A stretch of DNA of 64,000 nt from Flavobacteriaceae bacterium (GTDB taxonomy: Bacteria; Bacteroidota; Bacteroidia; Flavobacteriales; Flavobacteriaceae). Location: the NCBI GenBank assembly GCA_018402385.1, contig JAGYJA010000003.1, positions 1-64,000 on the forward strand, in the 5' to 3' direction. The translations under genes and the position numbers were made by a program. Positions within the stretch are counted from its first letter, which is position 1; every line of letters begins with the position of its first letter. Shown here one piece after another: positions 29,360-39,239 of this stretch. The notes beneath the pieces were generated by a model. It did no database searches. It had not been told where the DNA came from and saw nothing but the letters and a program-made list of their open reading frames with translations.

Positions 29360-30613
29360 ATGGCTTATTTATTTACTTCAGAAAGTGTATCAGAAGGACA
29401 CCCTGATAAAGTTGCTGACCAAATCAGCGACGCCCTTTTAGATAATTTTCTCGCTTTTGACCCCGCTTCTAAAGTGGCTTGTGAAACTTTGGTAACTACA
29501 GGACAAGTAGTGCTTGCCGGAGAAGTGAAAAGCAATACCTATCTCGATGTACAACAAATTGCACGTGATGTAGTCAACAAAATTGGCTACACTAAAGGTG
29601 CTTATCAATTTAGTGGAGATTCCTGTGGGGTGATTTCTTTAATTCACGAACAATCACAGGATATCAACCAAGGAGTAGATCGTGAAAATAAAGAAGAACA
29701 AGGTGCCGGCGACCAGGGAATGATGTTTGGCTATGCCACTTCAGAAACGGCTAACTTTATGCCTTTGGCATTGGATATTTCACATAAAATATTAATAGAA
29801 CTTGCTGCTTTACGCCGAGAAGAAAAAGAGATTCCTTATCTGCGTCCCGACTCCAAAAGTCAGGTAACCATCGAATACAGCGACGACAACGTACCACAAA
29901 AAATTGTTGCCATTGTGGTCTCCACTCAACACGATGAATTTGATGAGGATGATAAAATGCTTGCTAAAATTAAAAGCGACATCATCAATATTTTAATTCC
30001 ACGTGTGAAAGCACAGTTGCCTGAATATGTTCAAGAATTATTCAATGACGAGATAATTTATCACATCAACCCCACCGGAAAATTTGTGATTGGTGGTCCT
30101 CACGGTGATACCGGTTTAACCGGAAGAAAAATCATTGTTGATACTTATGGCGGAAAAGGAGCCCACGGTGGAGGTGCTTTCTCAGGAAAAGACCCCAGCA
30201 AGGTGGACCGAAGTGCTGCTTATGCTGCGCGACATATTGCAAAAAACCTTGTCGCAGCAGGTGTTGCTGAAGAAGTTTTGGTTCAGGTAAGTTATGCCAT
30301 TGGCGTAGTGGAACCCACATCCATTTATGTGAATACTTATGGTACATCACCGCTAAATCTAACTGATGGTGAAATTGCTGAAAAAGTTGTAAAACTCTTT
30401 GATATGCGCCCTGCATCCATCGAGTCAAGATTAAAACTGCGTAGCCCCATTTATAGTGAAACCGCTGCTTATGGACATATGGGACGCGAACCAAAAAAAC
30501 TCAGAAAAGTGTTTGAGAGCCCCTACTCCGGTAGAAAAGAAATTGAAGTCGAACTTTTCACCTGGGAAAAACTGGATATGGTGGAAGCGGTTAGAGAAGC
30601 TTTTGGGTTTTAA
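29360..30613 (+). CDS. metK: S-adenosylmethionine synthetase
   Basis: 417 residues. Makes SAM from methionine and ATP. Start placed at the ATG giving [25 protein letters not shown], the universal MetK N-terminus; an upstream in-frame ATG would add 26 unrelated residues. Signature motifs: [12 protein letters not shown] (about residue 116) and the P-loop-like [18 protein letters not shown] (about 270). Single-gene unit with its own terminator. The SAM it makes serves, among others, MiaB in this window. Confidence 0.97.
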   Translation: MAYLFTSESVSEGHPDKVADQISDALLDNFLAFDPASKVACETLVTTGQVVLAGEVKSNTYLDVQQIARDVVNKIGYTKGAYQFSGDSCGVISLIHEQSQDINQGVDRENKEEQGAGDQGMMFGYATSETANFMPLALDISHKILIELAALRREEKEIPYLRPDSKSQVTIEYSDDNVPQKIVAIVVSTQHDEFDEDDKMLAKIKSDIINILIPRVKAQLPEYVQELFNDEIIYHINPTGKFVIGGPHGDTGLTGRKIIVDTYGGKGAHGGGAFSGKDPSKVDRSAAYAARHIAKNLVAAGVAEEVLVQVSYAIGVVEPTSIYVNTYGTSPLNLTDGEIAEKVVKLFDMRPASIESRLKLRSPIYSETAAYGHMGREPKKLRKVFESPYSGRKEIEVELFTWEKLDMVEAVREAFGF

Positions 30614-30670
30614 AATGAATAGCCCGCTGATGACGCTGATATTGCAGATTCACACGGATTAATTGAATTA

Positions 30671-30708
30671 AAAAAGCCTGCTAAGTATAATTTCTCAGCA
30701 GGCTTTTT
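30671..30708 (+). terminator. Rho-independent terminator of metK
   Basis: AAAAAGCCTGCT (30671-30682) pairs exactly with AGCAGGCTTTTT (30697-30708), with a 14-base loop. The A-run on the left makes it potentially bidirectional. Confidence 0.88.
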
Positions 30709-30743
30709 ATTTTGTCATACTATTTTAATGACTGTTGTTTATC

Positions 30744-30781
30744 TCCCGCAGACCTGCCTATCGGCAGACAGGTTTCGCAGA
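30744..30781. repeat. 38-bp element, copy 1 (internal palindrome CTGCC-TATC-GGCAG)
   Basis: This 38-bp stretch is repeated exactly, in opposite orientation, at 51634-51671. Its core CTGCCTATCGGCAG is palindromic and the outer part carries CCCGCAGAC / TTTCGCAG. It lies between metK and the convergent TonB-dependent receptor gene. Confidence 0.85.
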
Positions 30782-30824
30782 AAACATAATTCAGAACTCA
30801 CCGCTAACCTCTCACCACTACATA

Positions 30825-33557
30825 CTAAAGATCATACTTCACCGTCAACATCACTATCCTCGGCATCACACTGTAAAAAGAAGTGGTGCTAAAGGATTCA
30901 TTAAAACTGTCCTGGTTAATGGTTTGCACATCCAGCAAGTTGGTAGCTTGAATTCTGTATTCCCATTTGCTGTCTTTTTTCTGGTAGTACAAATCTGCTG
31001 ATAAAAAGGAATAGTTGTTTTTTATAGTTTTTTCTTTATTGCTATAATCATAGTAACTCCAGTCTGCTTTAAATGTAAAATCCTTTAGGAAATTAAACTC
31101 GATATTGGCAAATGGCCTGTGGGTATAGAAAGTGGAATTCACACCGCCATTGTCATAATCATTGATGATTAAATTGTATCCCACTTCAAAATTGGGGAAC
31201 TCTTTAAAATTGCTTCGGGCGCTGGTTCTATAATTTTGTGTGAAACTTTCAGAGGTTGTTACCGTTTCATTGATGATGTTATTAAAACTGCTCCAACTGA
31301 AATTTCCGTTTAAGCTGTATTGCATTTTTTTGATTCGCTTACTAAAACTTCCAAAAGCTGAAAAAGTTTCATCGGCAAAATTACTGTCAATGTTAATGGG
31401 TGCCGACACTTGATTGATGGCTACAATTTGGGTATTGTTTTTAATTCCTTCAATTCTTCGGGTGTAATTTAAACTTCCGGTTACATTGGTATAATTGAAC
31501 ATATTAAAACTAAAGTAAGTCAGGTTAAAACTATTAGCCAATGAATTTTCAAGATTGCGATTTCCTCTAAACAAACGGTTGTAATTATTAAAAACAAACC
31601 CTTCAGCATAATTGTTGACGTCTGTATATTCTGCAGTCATAGAATAATTAAAACGAATGCTTTCACTGCGCTTTAACTGTGCTATGGCAAAAAAGTCTGG
31701 CAAAATCCGCCACTCATTTTGAGAAGTTGATAAACCTAACTGTTCTGTTTTCAAATCATAATTGTGCAGGGTGACACCGGGCGTAAAGGTAAATTTGCCC
31801 GTTATAAATTTATATTTCAACCCCAGAAATACATCACTAAAGTGGTAAGTGACATCATTTCCTAACGGAAATATTTCGCCATCAATTTCAGGACTTTCAT
31901 CAAAATTCAGGTTGTTTCCATTGTCTAATAATTGAAAAATAGACGAGTTGAATTGCTGGTGGCTTTGAGTAGTTCCTAATGTAAAATTGAGATTGCTTTT
32001 ATTGTTTAGGATGTAATAATGATCAATTTTAGCATCCAGTTTGTTGGTCTTCACCCGTTTGTCTTGATTGATATCAAAATTGCTTTGATTTTCATCGGCG
32101 TTTAAAATTCCTGAAAAAGGTAAAAAGTCCAGCACTGCATTGTAGAAGGGGTCTTCATCCTGCCACAAATGTTGCACTTGTCCTGCAAATATGTTTTTAT
32201 CATTTAGTGTGTAATAGGCATTTACGTTTTGATTGATTGAAAATGGGTTGTTTTCCTTATCTTCAATAATATTGTTATTGATACCTCCAAAGCTGGAAAG
32301 TTGGTTGGAAAACTCTGTTTGTTTGGATAGTTTTCCCAGTACATCATAATCGAGTTGAAAAAGTAAACTGGGTTTATAAACCGAGCTCAATTTTAACATC
32401 CCCAATTGGTTTCTTTGGTCGCTTTTACTAGAGCTGTTTTCAACTTCACCGGTTGTCACAAAGCTACGCACAGTATTGGTTACAAAATTAGTGCGGTTGT
32501 CTGAAAGAATGGCAAACCCACTAATATCAAGCTTTTCTGAAGCTTTATAACTGAAGTTTCCGGCGACAAACTCGGCCTCAATATCGTTGGCCCGGTTGTT
32601 TTGTGTTACAGCAAAACCAAGACCACTGTCGTTGATATTGAATCGCGTGCCTCCACCTTGATTGAAGTTTCTAAAACCTCCTGTAAAATTGAAATAATCT
32701 CTAAAAGTAAAAGGCACTTCACCTGTATTGTTAAAATTAGTAAGGATGTTGATGCTGTAATCCGGGCTGTAGTAAAACAGTTTGGGGTTTGCCAGATACC
32801 TGAATTTTTCTCCATATCCGGCACCGGCAGTGATTTCGCCAAACCAGAAATTGGTTTTTCCTTCTTTCAGCCGGATGTTAATAGCTGTTTGGTCCTGAGT
32901 ATTGGTCACACCCCTCAATTGACCCACTTCATTGTAGTTTCTCAATACTTCGACTTTACTAACGGCATCTGCAGGAATGTTTTTTGTAGCAAGTTTGGAA
33001 TCGCCGTCAAAAAAATCTTTTCCATCCACCATCACCTTTTGTACTACTTTTCCATCGACTTCAATTTCACCTTCCTCATTGAGTTCGAGTCCCGGAAGTG
33101 CTTTAATGACGTCACCCAGTTTTTTTTCATTTCCGGTTACAAAAGCATCCGTATTGTAAACAATGGTATCACCTCTTATAGTTACCGGCATTTCATAGAC
33201 AATTTCGATTCCATCGAGTTCGTTTGATGCTGCTTTAAGTGTGATGTCTCTTATTATATCTGTTCTATCCTCACCAACAGTAACCTCAAAAGTCTGTGGT
33301 TCAAAACCCAAATAACTGGATTCTAAGGTATACGTTTCATTTACAGGTAAAAACAATTGGTACCTACCGGCATCATTGGAAATAGCATAACTTTCAATAG
33401 CAGCTGTTTCTTTTACTTTAGCAATAATACTGGCCATTTCCAGAGGATTACCCAGACTGTCTTTAATGGTTCCTGTGAGTTTTACACTTTGCGCTTGCGT
33501 TTGAAATGAAAAAGAAAGGAATACAGATGCAAGTAAAAAAGAAACGATGCTTTTCAT
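30825..33557 (-). CDS. TonB-dependent receptor-like outer-membrane protein with CarboxypepD_reg domain
   Basis: 910 residues. Signal peptide (to FQTQAQ), then a CarboxypepD_reg-like beta-sandwich (VKLTGTIKDSLGNPLEMASIIAK to about residue 105), a plug-like segment (GDVIKALPGLELNEEGEIEVDGKVVQKVMVDGKDFF, about 147-182) and a long beta-barrel ending MLTVKYDL. It has the form of Bacteroidota outer-membrane beta-barrel proteins related to SusC/TonB receptors. No clear TonB box and no SusD neighbour, so a polysaccharide locus is not indicated. Its partner gene is the GLPGLI protein 79 bp upstream on the same strand; this pairing is common and suggests peptide or metal-related uptake, but the ligand is unknown. 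Confidence 0.82.
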   Translation of the reverse strand: MKSIVSFLLASVFLSFSFQTQAQSVKLTGTIKDSLGNPLEMASIIAKVKETAAIESYAISNDAGRYQLFLPVNETYTLESSYLGFEPQTFEVTVGEDRTDIIRDITLKAASNELDGIEIVYEMPVTIRGDTIVYNTDAFVTGNEKKLGDVIKALPGLELNEEGEIEVDGKVVQKVMVDGKDFFDGDSKLATKNIPADAVSKVEVLRNYNEVGQLRGVTNTQDQTAINIRLKEGKTNFWFGEITAGAGYGEKFRYLANPKLFYYSPDYSINILTNFNNTGEVPFTFRDYFNFTGGFRNFNQGGGTRFNINDSGLGFAVTQNNRANDIEAEFVAGNFSYKASEKLDISGFAILSDNRTNFVTNTVRSFVTTGEVENSSSKSDQRNQLGMLKLSSVYKPSLLFQLDYDVLGKLSKQTEFSNQLSSFGGINNNIIEDKENNPFSINQNVNAYYTLNDKNIFAGQVQHLWQDEDPFYNAVLDFLPFSGILNADENQSNFDINQDKRVKTNKLDAKIDHYYILNNKSNLNFTLGTTQSHQQFNSSIFQLLDNGNNLNFDESPEIDGEIFPLGNDVTYHFSDVFLGLKYKFITGKFTFTPGVTLHNYDLKTEQLGLSTSQNEWRILPDFFAIAQLKRSESIRFNYSMTAEYTDVNNYAEGFVFNNYNRLFRGNRNLENSLANSFNLTYFSFNMFNYTNVTGSLNYTRRIEGIKNNTQIVAINQVSAPINIDSNFADETFSAFGSFSKRIKKMQYSLNGNFSWSSFNNIINETVTTSESFTQNYRTSARSNFKEFPNFEVGYNLIINDYDNGGVNSTFYTHRPFANIEFNFLKDFTFKADWSYYDYSNKEKTIKNNYSFLSADLYYQKKDSKWEYRIQATNLLDVQTINQDSFNESFSTTSFYSVMPRIVMLTVKYDL

Positions 33558-33636
33558 TATAAATAGAGTTAGTTTATTATAAAATTGGGGGAATTTTCGT
33601 GGGCTTTTTGATGAATTTAAATTGTTTTAAACAAAA

Positions 33637-34515
33637 TTACCCTCCAATTCTAAAACTTCCTCCTCCTCCTCGGCGGCCTCCTCCATACATTTCCTGCATC
33701 TCTTCCACTTTCTCTTTGACAATTTTTTGGTATTCTTCTTGGGATACTTTTTGCCCCTTGGATGGTTTGGTGATTTCTATAGTTTCTTTAGTGTTTAAGA
33801 CAATTTTTGAACATAAAATGGAGGTGCGATCAGCTTGGATTTCCAAAATCAATCCCGGTAAACCAAAATACTCTCCGGGCCCTTGTGGTACTGGTATTTG
33901 TGGTGTGTACCACGCAACAATTTCAATTTCTTTTGGAATTTCAATTTCATCCATCACATTGACTTCTGTGGAATCATTTTTTGCTTCAGTGTCCTTCTTT
34001 TCATCATCATTGTTTCTGTTTCTTCTTCTCATCGATTGCCAATCTGTATCTCCCAGCTTTTTGATGGCTGTTGCTTTAAAGGCCACATATTGCCCAATTT
34101 GTTTGGACTCATTCACTAAAGTCCACTCTAGTTTGGGTAAGGTATCTGAAATTAAAAACTGTTTTCCAAAAAATTCTTGTTCTTGTAAGAATATATTCTC
34201 TTTAGTGTTTTTGTATTGCGCTCCTGCGGTAAAATTGCCCATCATCATCATCATTCCTCCTCCGGCACCGGGTGCAGCTAGCTTTTCTTCTTCTTTATAG
34301 GAAGACTCCTCTTTGTTGAAATTTAAAATGTAGGTTTTTTCGAGGGCACTTTTCATCATATCTGCGATTTGTTTACGCATTTGTTCTGTCATTTCACGAC
34401 CGCCAAAGTCCATATCGACATTGGTTTTAGATTGATAAGTAGCCTGACCGGAAAAATTTTGTGCAGTTAAAAAAACAGAAAAAAACAAACAGGAAAGTGT
34501 GAGAAATTTTTTCAT
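33637..34515 (-). CDS. GLPGLI family protein
   Basis: 292 residues with a signal peptide (CLFFSVFLTAQ). The family hallmark GLPGLILEI is visible near residue 220, preceded by AWYTPQIPVPQGPGEYF. Gly/Met-rich (GAGGGMMMMMGN) and Arg/Gly-rich (GGGRRGGGGSFRIGG, C-terminal) stretches are unusual low-complexity additions. The molecular role of GLPGLI proteins is unknown; they are often encoded beside TonB-dependent receptors, as here. TAGTTTTG, a TAnnTTTG match, lies on the minus strand at 34552-34545. Confidence 0.9.
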   Translation of the reverse strand: MKKFLTLSCLFFSVFLTAQNFSGQATYQSKTNVDMDFGGREMTEQMRKQIADMMKSALEKTYILNFNKEESSYKEEEKLAAPGAGGGMMMMMGNFTAGAQYKNTKENIFLQEQEFFGKQFLISDTLPKLEWTLVNESKQIGQYVAFKATAIKKLGDTDWQSMRRRNRNNDDEKKDTEAKNDSTEVNVMDEIEIPKEIEIVAWYTPQIPVPQGPGEYFGLPGLILEIQADRTSILCSKIVLNTKETIEITKPSKGQKVSQEEYQKIVKEKVEEMQEMYGGGRRGGGGSFRIGG

Positions 34516-34641
34516 AGCTTTTGCAAATGGTTTAAAGTTTGAATCAAAACTAATGGTTTTTTATTATTAGTTGCTAATTTTAACAAAGGGTTTAACATAT
34601 AATAAATTGGAAACTCATTATTTTGTAACTTGGTCAATTCT

Positions 34642-35426
34642 ATGAAAATTACTGTTTTTTTTGCTGTTTTTTGCACTTTTTTTTCTTTCGCTCAAAGCGA
34701 AATAAATCCTGTTACCCAAGAAAAATACCCACTCCAGGCAGAACAATTTATCGGGATTGATAACTACGGAGATTTGTATTTTGTAAAAAACAGAACCCTT
34801 TTTAAACAAACAAAAACGGAAAACTTTCAGTTTAAAGACTTTCAGTTGGGCGCTATGGGTAGCGTTGACATTTTAAATCCCTTAAAAATCACTGTTTTTT
34901 TTCCAGACTATCAAACTGCAGTGATTCTCGACAACAAACTCAACGAAATTAGCCGCATTTCATTTGCAATGGAGCCACCATTTTTGAATATAAAAAACGC
35001 TACCACTGCCAATGAAAACCGGCTTTGGACCTTTAATGAAGACAATCAGCAACTGGAGCTTTATAATTATCGGGATCGAATAAACCAACAACTATCAAGA
35101 CCCATTGCAGAAACTTATATTTCTCACAGCAGTAATTTTAACTTTTGCTATCTGCTTACAGACACAAAACTCAGGTTGTATAATATTTATGGTAGCTTAC
35201 TCAAAAGCATTCCATCAAATGGAATCCAAAAAATGGCACTTTCTAATGACAAACTGCTAATTTTGAAAAACGATTCTATCTTTCTTTTAACAGAAAATCT
35301 TGCTAAAGAAGAATCAATAAAAACCCCCGATTTAAGTATAAAAGATTTGTATCTATCTGATGAATTCCTGTATATTTACGATGGTGAAATGATTCACAAA
35401 ATGAAGCTAACTCAAACAAAAAATAA
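34642..35426 (+). CDS. secreted protein of unknown function (probable frameshift at its end)
   Basis: About 261 residues after correction. ATG at 34642 gives a signal peptide (MKITVFFAVFCTFFSFAQ). The mature part has repeated beta-strand pairs such as IDNYGDLYFVKNRTLF, LWTFNEDNQQLELYNYRD and LLTDTKLRLYNIYGSLLKSI, suggestive of a beta-propeller; no family is recognised. As read, the frame runs 175 bp into the next gene with a tail that is unlike protein. If the A6 run at 35418-35423 were A7, a TAA at 35424-35426 would stop it 3 bp before the dNK start. I prefer that reading. Probably co-transcribed with dNK. Confidence 0.65.
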
Positions 35427-35429
35427 CAC

Positions 35430-36044
35430 ATGCACGTCGCCATCGCAGGAAACATTGGTTCCGGAAAAACCACACTCACCCGACTTTTATCAAAACATTA
35501 CAAATGGCAAGCACATTATGAAGAAGTCGATGACAACCCATACCTCGATGACTTTTATAACCAGATGGAACGCTGGTCTTTTAATTTACAGATTTACTTT
35601 TTGAACAGCCGTTTTCGTCAGATACTCGACATACGCAACAGTGGTAAAAATGTGATACAAGACAGGACAATCTATGAAGATGCTTATATTTTTGCACCCA
35701 ACCTGCACGCAATGGGTTTGATGACAAACCGTGATTTTGAAAATTACAAGTCACTCTTTGATTTGATGGAAGAAGTGACTGAAAGCCCCGATTTGATTAT
35801 CTATCTGCGCAGTTCCATACCCAATCTAGTGGCTCAAATACACAAACGCGGGCGTGAATATGAAAATAGTATTAGTATTGACTACTTGAGTCGTTTGAAC
35901 GAGCGCTATGAAGCCTGGGTGCACAAATACAATAAAGGAAAATTATTGATTATTGATGTTGACAACCTCAACTTTGTTGATAATCCGGAAGATTTGGGTA
36001 ATGTTATTAATCGCATTGATGCAGAAATCCACGGATTGTTTTAG
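35430..36044 (+). CDS. deoxynucleoside kinase
   Basis: 204 residues. P-loop at the N-terminus (IAGNIGSGKTTLTRLLSKHY), the DRTIYEDAYIF motif (ERS-like, about residue 80) and the lid-region RGREYE (about 145), all features of the dNK/dCK family. It phosphorylates deoxynucleosides for salvage to dNTPs; specificity cannot be read. Follows the secreted protein gene directly and ends before a strong bidirectional terminator. Confidence 0.9.
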   Translation: MHVAIAGNIGSGKTTLTRLLSKHYKWQAHYEEVDDNPYLDDFYNQMERWSFNLQIYFLNSRFRQILDIRNSGKNVIQDRTIYEDAYIFAPNLHAMGLMTNRDFENYKSLFDLMEEVTESPDLIIYLRSSIPNLVAQIHKRGREYENSISIDYLSRLNERYEAWVHKYNKGKLLIIDVDNLNFVDNPEDLGNVINRIDAEIHGLF

Positions 36045-36066
36045 TCTAATACGGTATTTTACATAA

Positions 36067-36096
36067 AAAAAGCCTCGATTTAAATCGAGGCTTTTT
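36067..36096. terminator. bidirectional terminator between dNK and the membrane pyrophosphatase
   Basis: AAAAAGCCTCGATTT (36067-36081) and AAATCGAGGCTTTTT (36082-36096) are exact inverse complements. A-run and T-run on opposite sides serve both convergent genes. Confidence 0.9.
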
Positions 36097-36119
36097 ATTA
36101 AACTAATTCTATCAAAAAT

Positions 36120-38492
36120 TTATTTCTGAATCTCTTTCACCTTATTCGTGCCTGAAATAGATGTTTCAAAAGTAGCGATGGCAGTTTTTACTTCAGCTTC
36201 AGTTCCTTTGAAAGTTTGAACATTTGTTTGGTCAACACCATTTTCAGTTGTTGTGTATTTTACTGTTGCTGTTGCTACACCATTTTCAATACTCATTTCA
36301 ACTTGCACATTATTTTCTGCAACTGCAGTTGAAGCTCCATGATTTCCTAGAATTGGTGCGATAACCAATCCAACAAGACAGGTCAATTTGATTAAAATGT
36401 TCATAGAAGGGCCTGAAGTATCTTTAAATGGATCTCCAACAGTATCACCTGTTACAGCAGCTTTATGTGCATCAGAGCCTTTGTAACTCATCTCACCGTT
36501 GATCATCACTCCGGCTTCAAACGATTTCTTGGCATTGTCCCATGCACCACCGGCGTTGTTTTGGAAAATCGCCCACATCACACCACTCACACAAACTCCG
36601 GCCATATAACCACCCAGTGGCTCAGCTCCAAAGATGAAACCAATTAAGATGGGCGTAATGATAGTAATCAATCCGGGTAAAATCATTTGTTTTAAAGCTG
36701 CATTGGTTGAAATTTCAACACACTTTGCATACTCTGGCGTGGCGGTTCCTTCCATAATTCCGGGAATTTCACGGAATTGTCTGCGTACTTCCTGCACCAT
36801 TTCCATCGCTGCTTTTCCAACAGATTCCATAGCAAGTGCTGAGAAAATAACAGGAATCATTCCACCCACAAACAACATCGCCAATACATCGGCTTTAAAG
36901 ATGTTGATACCGTCAATTCCGGTAAAAGTTACATAAGCTGCAAAAAGAGCCAATGCTGTCAAAGCCGCAGAGGCAATTGCAAATCCTTTTCCTGTTGCTG
37001 CTGTAGTGTTCCCCACAGAGTCTAAAATATCGGTTCTTGTTCTTACTTCTTTTGGCAAATCACTCATTTCAGCGATACCTCCTGCATTATCAGCAATGGG
37101 GCCAAAGGCATCAATAGCCAATTGCATCCCCGTGGTAGCCATCATCGCTGAAGCAGCGAGTGCTACACCATAGAAACCAGCCAATTCATAAGAACCATAA
37201 ATGGCAGCAGCAAATAACAAAACTGACCAAAAAGTAGATTTCATTCCCACAGCTAGACCTGCAATGATGTTTGTTGCCGCTCCTGTCGAACTGTTCTGTA
37301 CAATATCCATCACCGGTTTTTTACCTAAACTGGTGTAATATGCCGTTACAAATGAAATCAAAGCGCCCACTGCAAGACCAATACAGGCTGCAAAGAAAAC
37401 ATTCATTGAAGGTATCATTTTAGCAGAGTCTTCTCCAAAAAAGCGCATTTGCATCGTTTCTGGTAACATCCAGTCGATTAGAAAGTAACTGGCGATTAAC
37501 GTAAGTATAATAGAAGACCAGTTTCCAATGTCCAATGCTTTTTGAACCTGAGATTCTTTGGCGTTGTTATCTTTAATTTTAACTAAAAAGGTCCCTAAAA
37601 TCGAAGCCAATACTCCAACACCCGCAATTGCCAATGGAAGTAATATAGGTCCCATATTATTGAAAGCATCAGTATGCTGAATGGTTTCAGACATATCTCT
37701 GATGACATAGTTACCCAATACCATCGCTGCTAGAACAGTGGCAACATAGCTACCAAAAAGGTCAGCTCCCATACCGGCAACATCACCCACATTATCACCC
37801 ACATTGTCTGCAATTGTTGCAGGGTTTCTTGGGTCATCTTCCGGGATGCCGGCTTCTACTTTCCCCACGAGATCTGCACCCACATCGGCTGCTTTGGTAT
37901 AAATACCTCCACCCACACGGGCAAATAAGGCTATGGACTCTGCTCCCAATGAAAAACCTGCAAGGGCTTCAAGGACCATCGTCATTTTAGTATAAAAATC
38001 ATAGTCAGCTAAGCCCATAAACTGGCCCAGAAAAAACATGAAAAGTAAACTCATCCCTAATACCGCAAGACCTGCAACACCCAGACCCATTACGGTTCCA
38101 CCACCAAAAGACACTTTTAATGCCTGAGGCAAACTGGTTTTGGCTGCTTCTGCAGTGCGTGTATTGGCATCAGTTGCGATGCGCATACCAATGTTTCCGG
38201 CAAGAGCGGAAAAGAAAGCACCAATAATAAATGCCGGAACGATCATCCAACTAGTCAATTCAACCAGGGTTGAAATGTAAAATAAAGCAGCAGATGCAAT
38301 TACAACAAATATGGCCAGCAAACGGTATTCTGCATGCAAAAAGGCAAGAGCACCTTCTTTTACACTTTTAGAAATAAACTGCATGCGGTCACTGCCGGGC
38401 GACTGTTTCTTTACCCAGCTCATTTTGTAAAGCATAAAGATCAACCCAAGGACTGATAGTGCAATTGGCAAATAAATAATATTGGATTCCAT
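36120..38492 (-). CDS. hppA: membrane-bound ion-pumping pyrophosphatase
   Basis: 790 residues with about 16 transmembrane helices. Hydrolyses PPi and pumps H+ or Na+. The catalytic segment [43 protein letters not shown] is intact (about residues 197-240), as are GPIADNAGG and the later [19 protein letters not shown]. The motif [18 protein letters not shown] carries alanine where K+-independent enzymes have lysine, predicting a K+-requiring enzyme. A C-terminal hydrophilic tail of about 70 residues ([20 protein letters not shown] onward) is additional to the core. A soluble pyrophosphatase is encoded just upstream but separated by a terminator. Confidence 0.95.
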   Translation of the reverse strand: MESNIIYLPIALSVLGLIFMLYKMSWVKKQSPGSDRMQFISKSVKEGALAFLHAEYRLLAIFVVIASAALFYISTLVELTSWMIVPAFIIGAFFSALAGNIGMRIATDANTRTAEAAKTSLPQALKVSFGGGTVMGLGVAGLAVLGMSLLFMFFLGQFMGLADYDFYTKMTMVLEALAGFSLGAESIALFARVGGGIYTKAADVGADLVGKVEAGIPEDDPRNPATIADNVGDNVGDVAGMGADLFGSYVATVLAAMVLGNYVIRDMSETIQHTDAFNNMGPILLPLAIAGVGVLASILGTFLVKIKDNNAKESQVQKALDIGNWSSIILTLIASYFLIDWMLPETMQMRFFGEDSAKMIPSMNVFFAACIGLAVGALISFVTAYYTSLGKKPVMDIVQNSSTGAATNIIAGLAVGMKSTFWSVLLFAAAIYGSYELAGFYGVALAASAMMATTGMQLAIDAFGPIADNAGGIAEMSDLPKEVRTRTDILDSVGNTTAATGKGFAIASAALTALALFAAYVTFTGIDGINIFKADVLAMLFVGGMIPVIFSALAMESVGKAAMEMVQEVRRQFREIPGIMEGTATPEYAKCVEISTNAALKQMILPGLITIITPILIGFIFGAEPLGGYMAGVCVSGVMWAIFQNNAGGAWDNAKKSFEAGVMINGEMSYKGSDAHKAAVTGDTVGDPFKDTSGPSMNILIKLTCLVGLVIAPILGNHGASTAVAENNVQVEMSIENGVATATVKYTTTENGVDQTNVQTFKGTEAEVKTAIATFETSISGTNKVKEIQK

Positions 38493-38553
38493 ATAATATA
38501 ATTTGATTTTTTAGTTTAAGCTGGGCAAAAGTAAGAAATTACAATAGAACAAA

Positions 38554-38584
38554 AAAAAGCAATACTATAATAGTATTGCTTTTT
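38554..38584 (-). terminator. terminator of ppa
   Basis: AAAAAGCAATACTA (38554-38567) pairs with TAGTATTGCTTTTT (38571-38584), 3-base loop; read on the minus strand it ends in an uninterrupted T-run, 32 bp after the ppa stop. Confidence 0.85.
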
Positions 38585-38616
38585 CACTTAACCTTAAACT
38601 TAACTTAAAAAAATCA

Positions 38617-39150
38617 CTAATTATTAATATCATAAAACTCCCTTTTACTGGCTTCCAGACTACTAAATCGGTCAGTACATTTGTCAATAATGTCCAAAGC
38701 TTCTTCTACATTACCCCAACCCTCAACATCAACTTTTTTATGCTCTAAATCTTTATACACCTGAAAGAAATGCTCAATTTCCTTAATTAAATGTGGATTG
38801 ATATCTGAAATATCATTGATTTTATCGCCATTTGGATCACTGATGGGAACACAGATTATTTTTTCATCCGGTCCCTTTTCATCGGCCATATGGAAAACTC
38901 CTATGGGCTTTACTTCAATAATACACCCCGGAAAAGTGGGCTCAGTCACCAGTACTAATACATCAAGCGGGTCACCATCAAGCGCATAAGTTTCCGGTAT
39001 GAAACCATAATCTGCCGGGTACATCATAGATGAAAACAACATGCGGTCATACCTGATTTTTTTTAATTCAAAATCAAATTCATATTTGTTCCGGCTTCCT
39101 TTGGGAATTTCGACTAAAACGTCAAACTTTTTTAGCTTAGCTGCACTCAT
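38617..39150 (-). CDS. ppa: inorganic pyrophosphatase (family I)
   Basis: 177 residues, normal length. Family I signature DGDPLDVLVL (about residues 56-65), with EIPKGSRNKYEFD near the N-terminus and the later DPNGDKINDISD acidic cluster that binds Mg2+. Cytosolic hydrolysis of PPi. Adjacent to the membrane pyrophosphatase on the same strand but with a terminator between them. Confidence 0.95.
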   Translation of the reverse strand: MSAAKLKKFDVLVEIPKGSRNKYEFDFELKKIRYDRMLFSSMMYPADYGFIPETYALDGDPLDVLVLVTEPTFPGCIIEVKPIGVFHMADEKGPDEKIICVPISDPNGDKINDISDINPHLIKEIEHFFQVYKDLEHKKVDVEGWGNVEEALDIIDKCTDRFSSLEASKREFYDINN

Positions 39151-39239
39151 AATTCATCTTTAAAAAGGGGTGCAAAAATACAACTAAAAAGAAGTATAAA
39201 GCAAGGAAAATTGAGGAAGAATTCAATGCAGATTTTTGT

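Noticed and set aside
32601-33227. A 208-residue open frame on the plus strand
   Set aside because: It lies wholly antisense to the TonB-dependent receptor gene, which has clear family motifs; the antisense translation has none.
33599-34300. A 233-residue open frame on the plus strand rich in Ser, Pro and Phe
   Set aside because: Antisense shadow of the GLPGLI gene; its composition reflects the Gly/Arg/Met-rich low-complexity regions of that gene.
30825-34515. Polysaccharide utilisation locus
   Set aside because: The TonB-dependent receptor has no SusD partner and no glycoside hydrolase or sulfatase neighbours; its partner is a GLPGLI protein.
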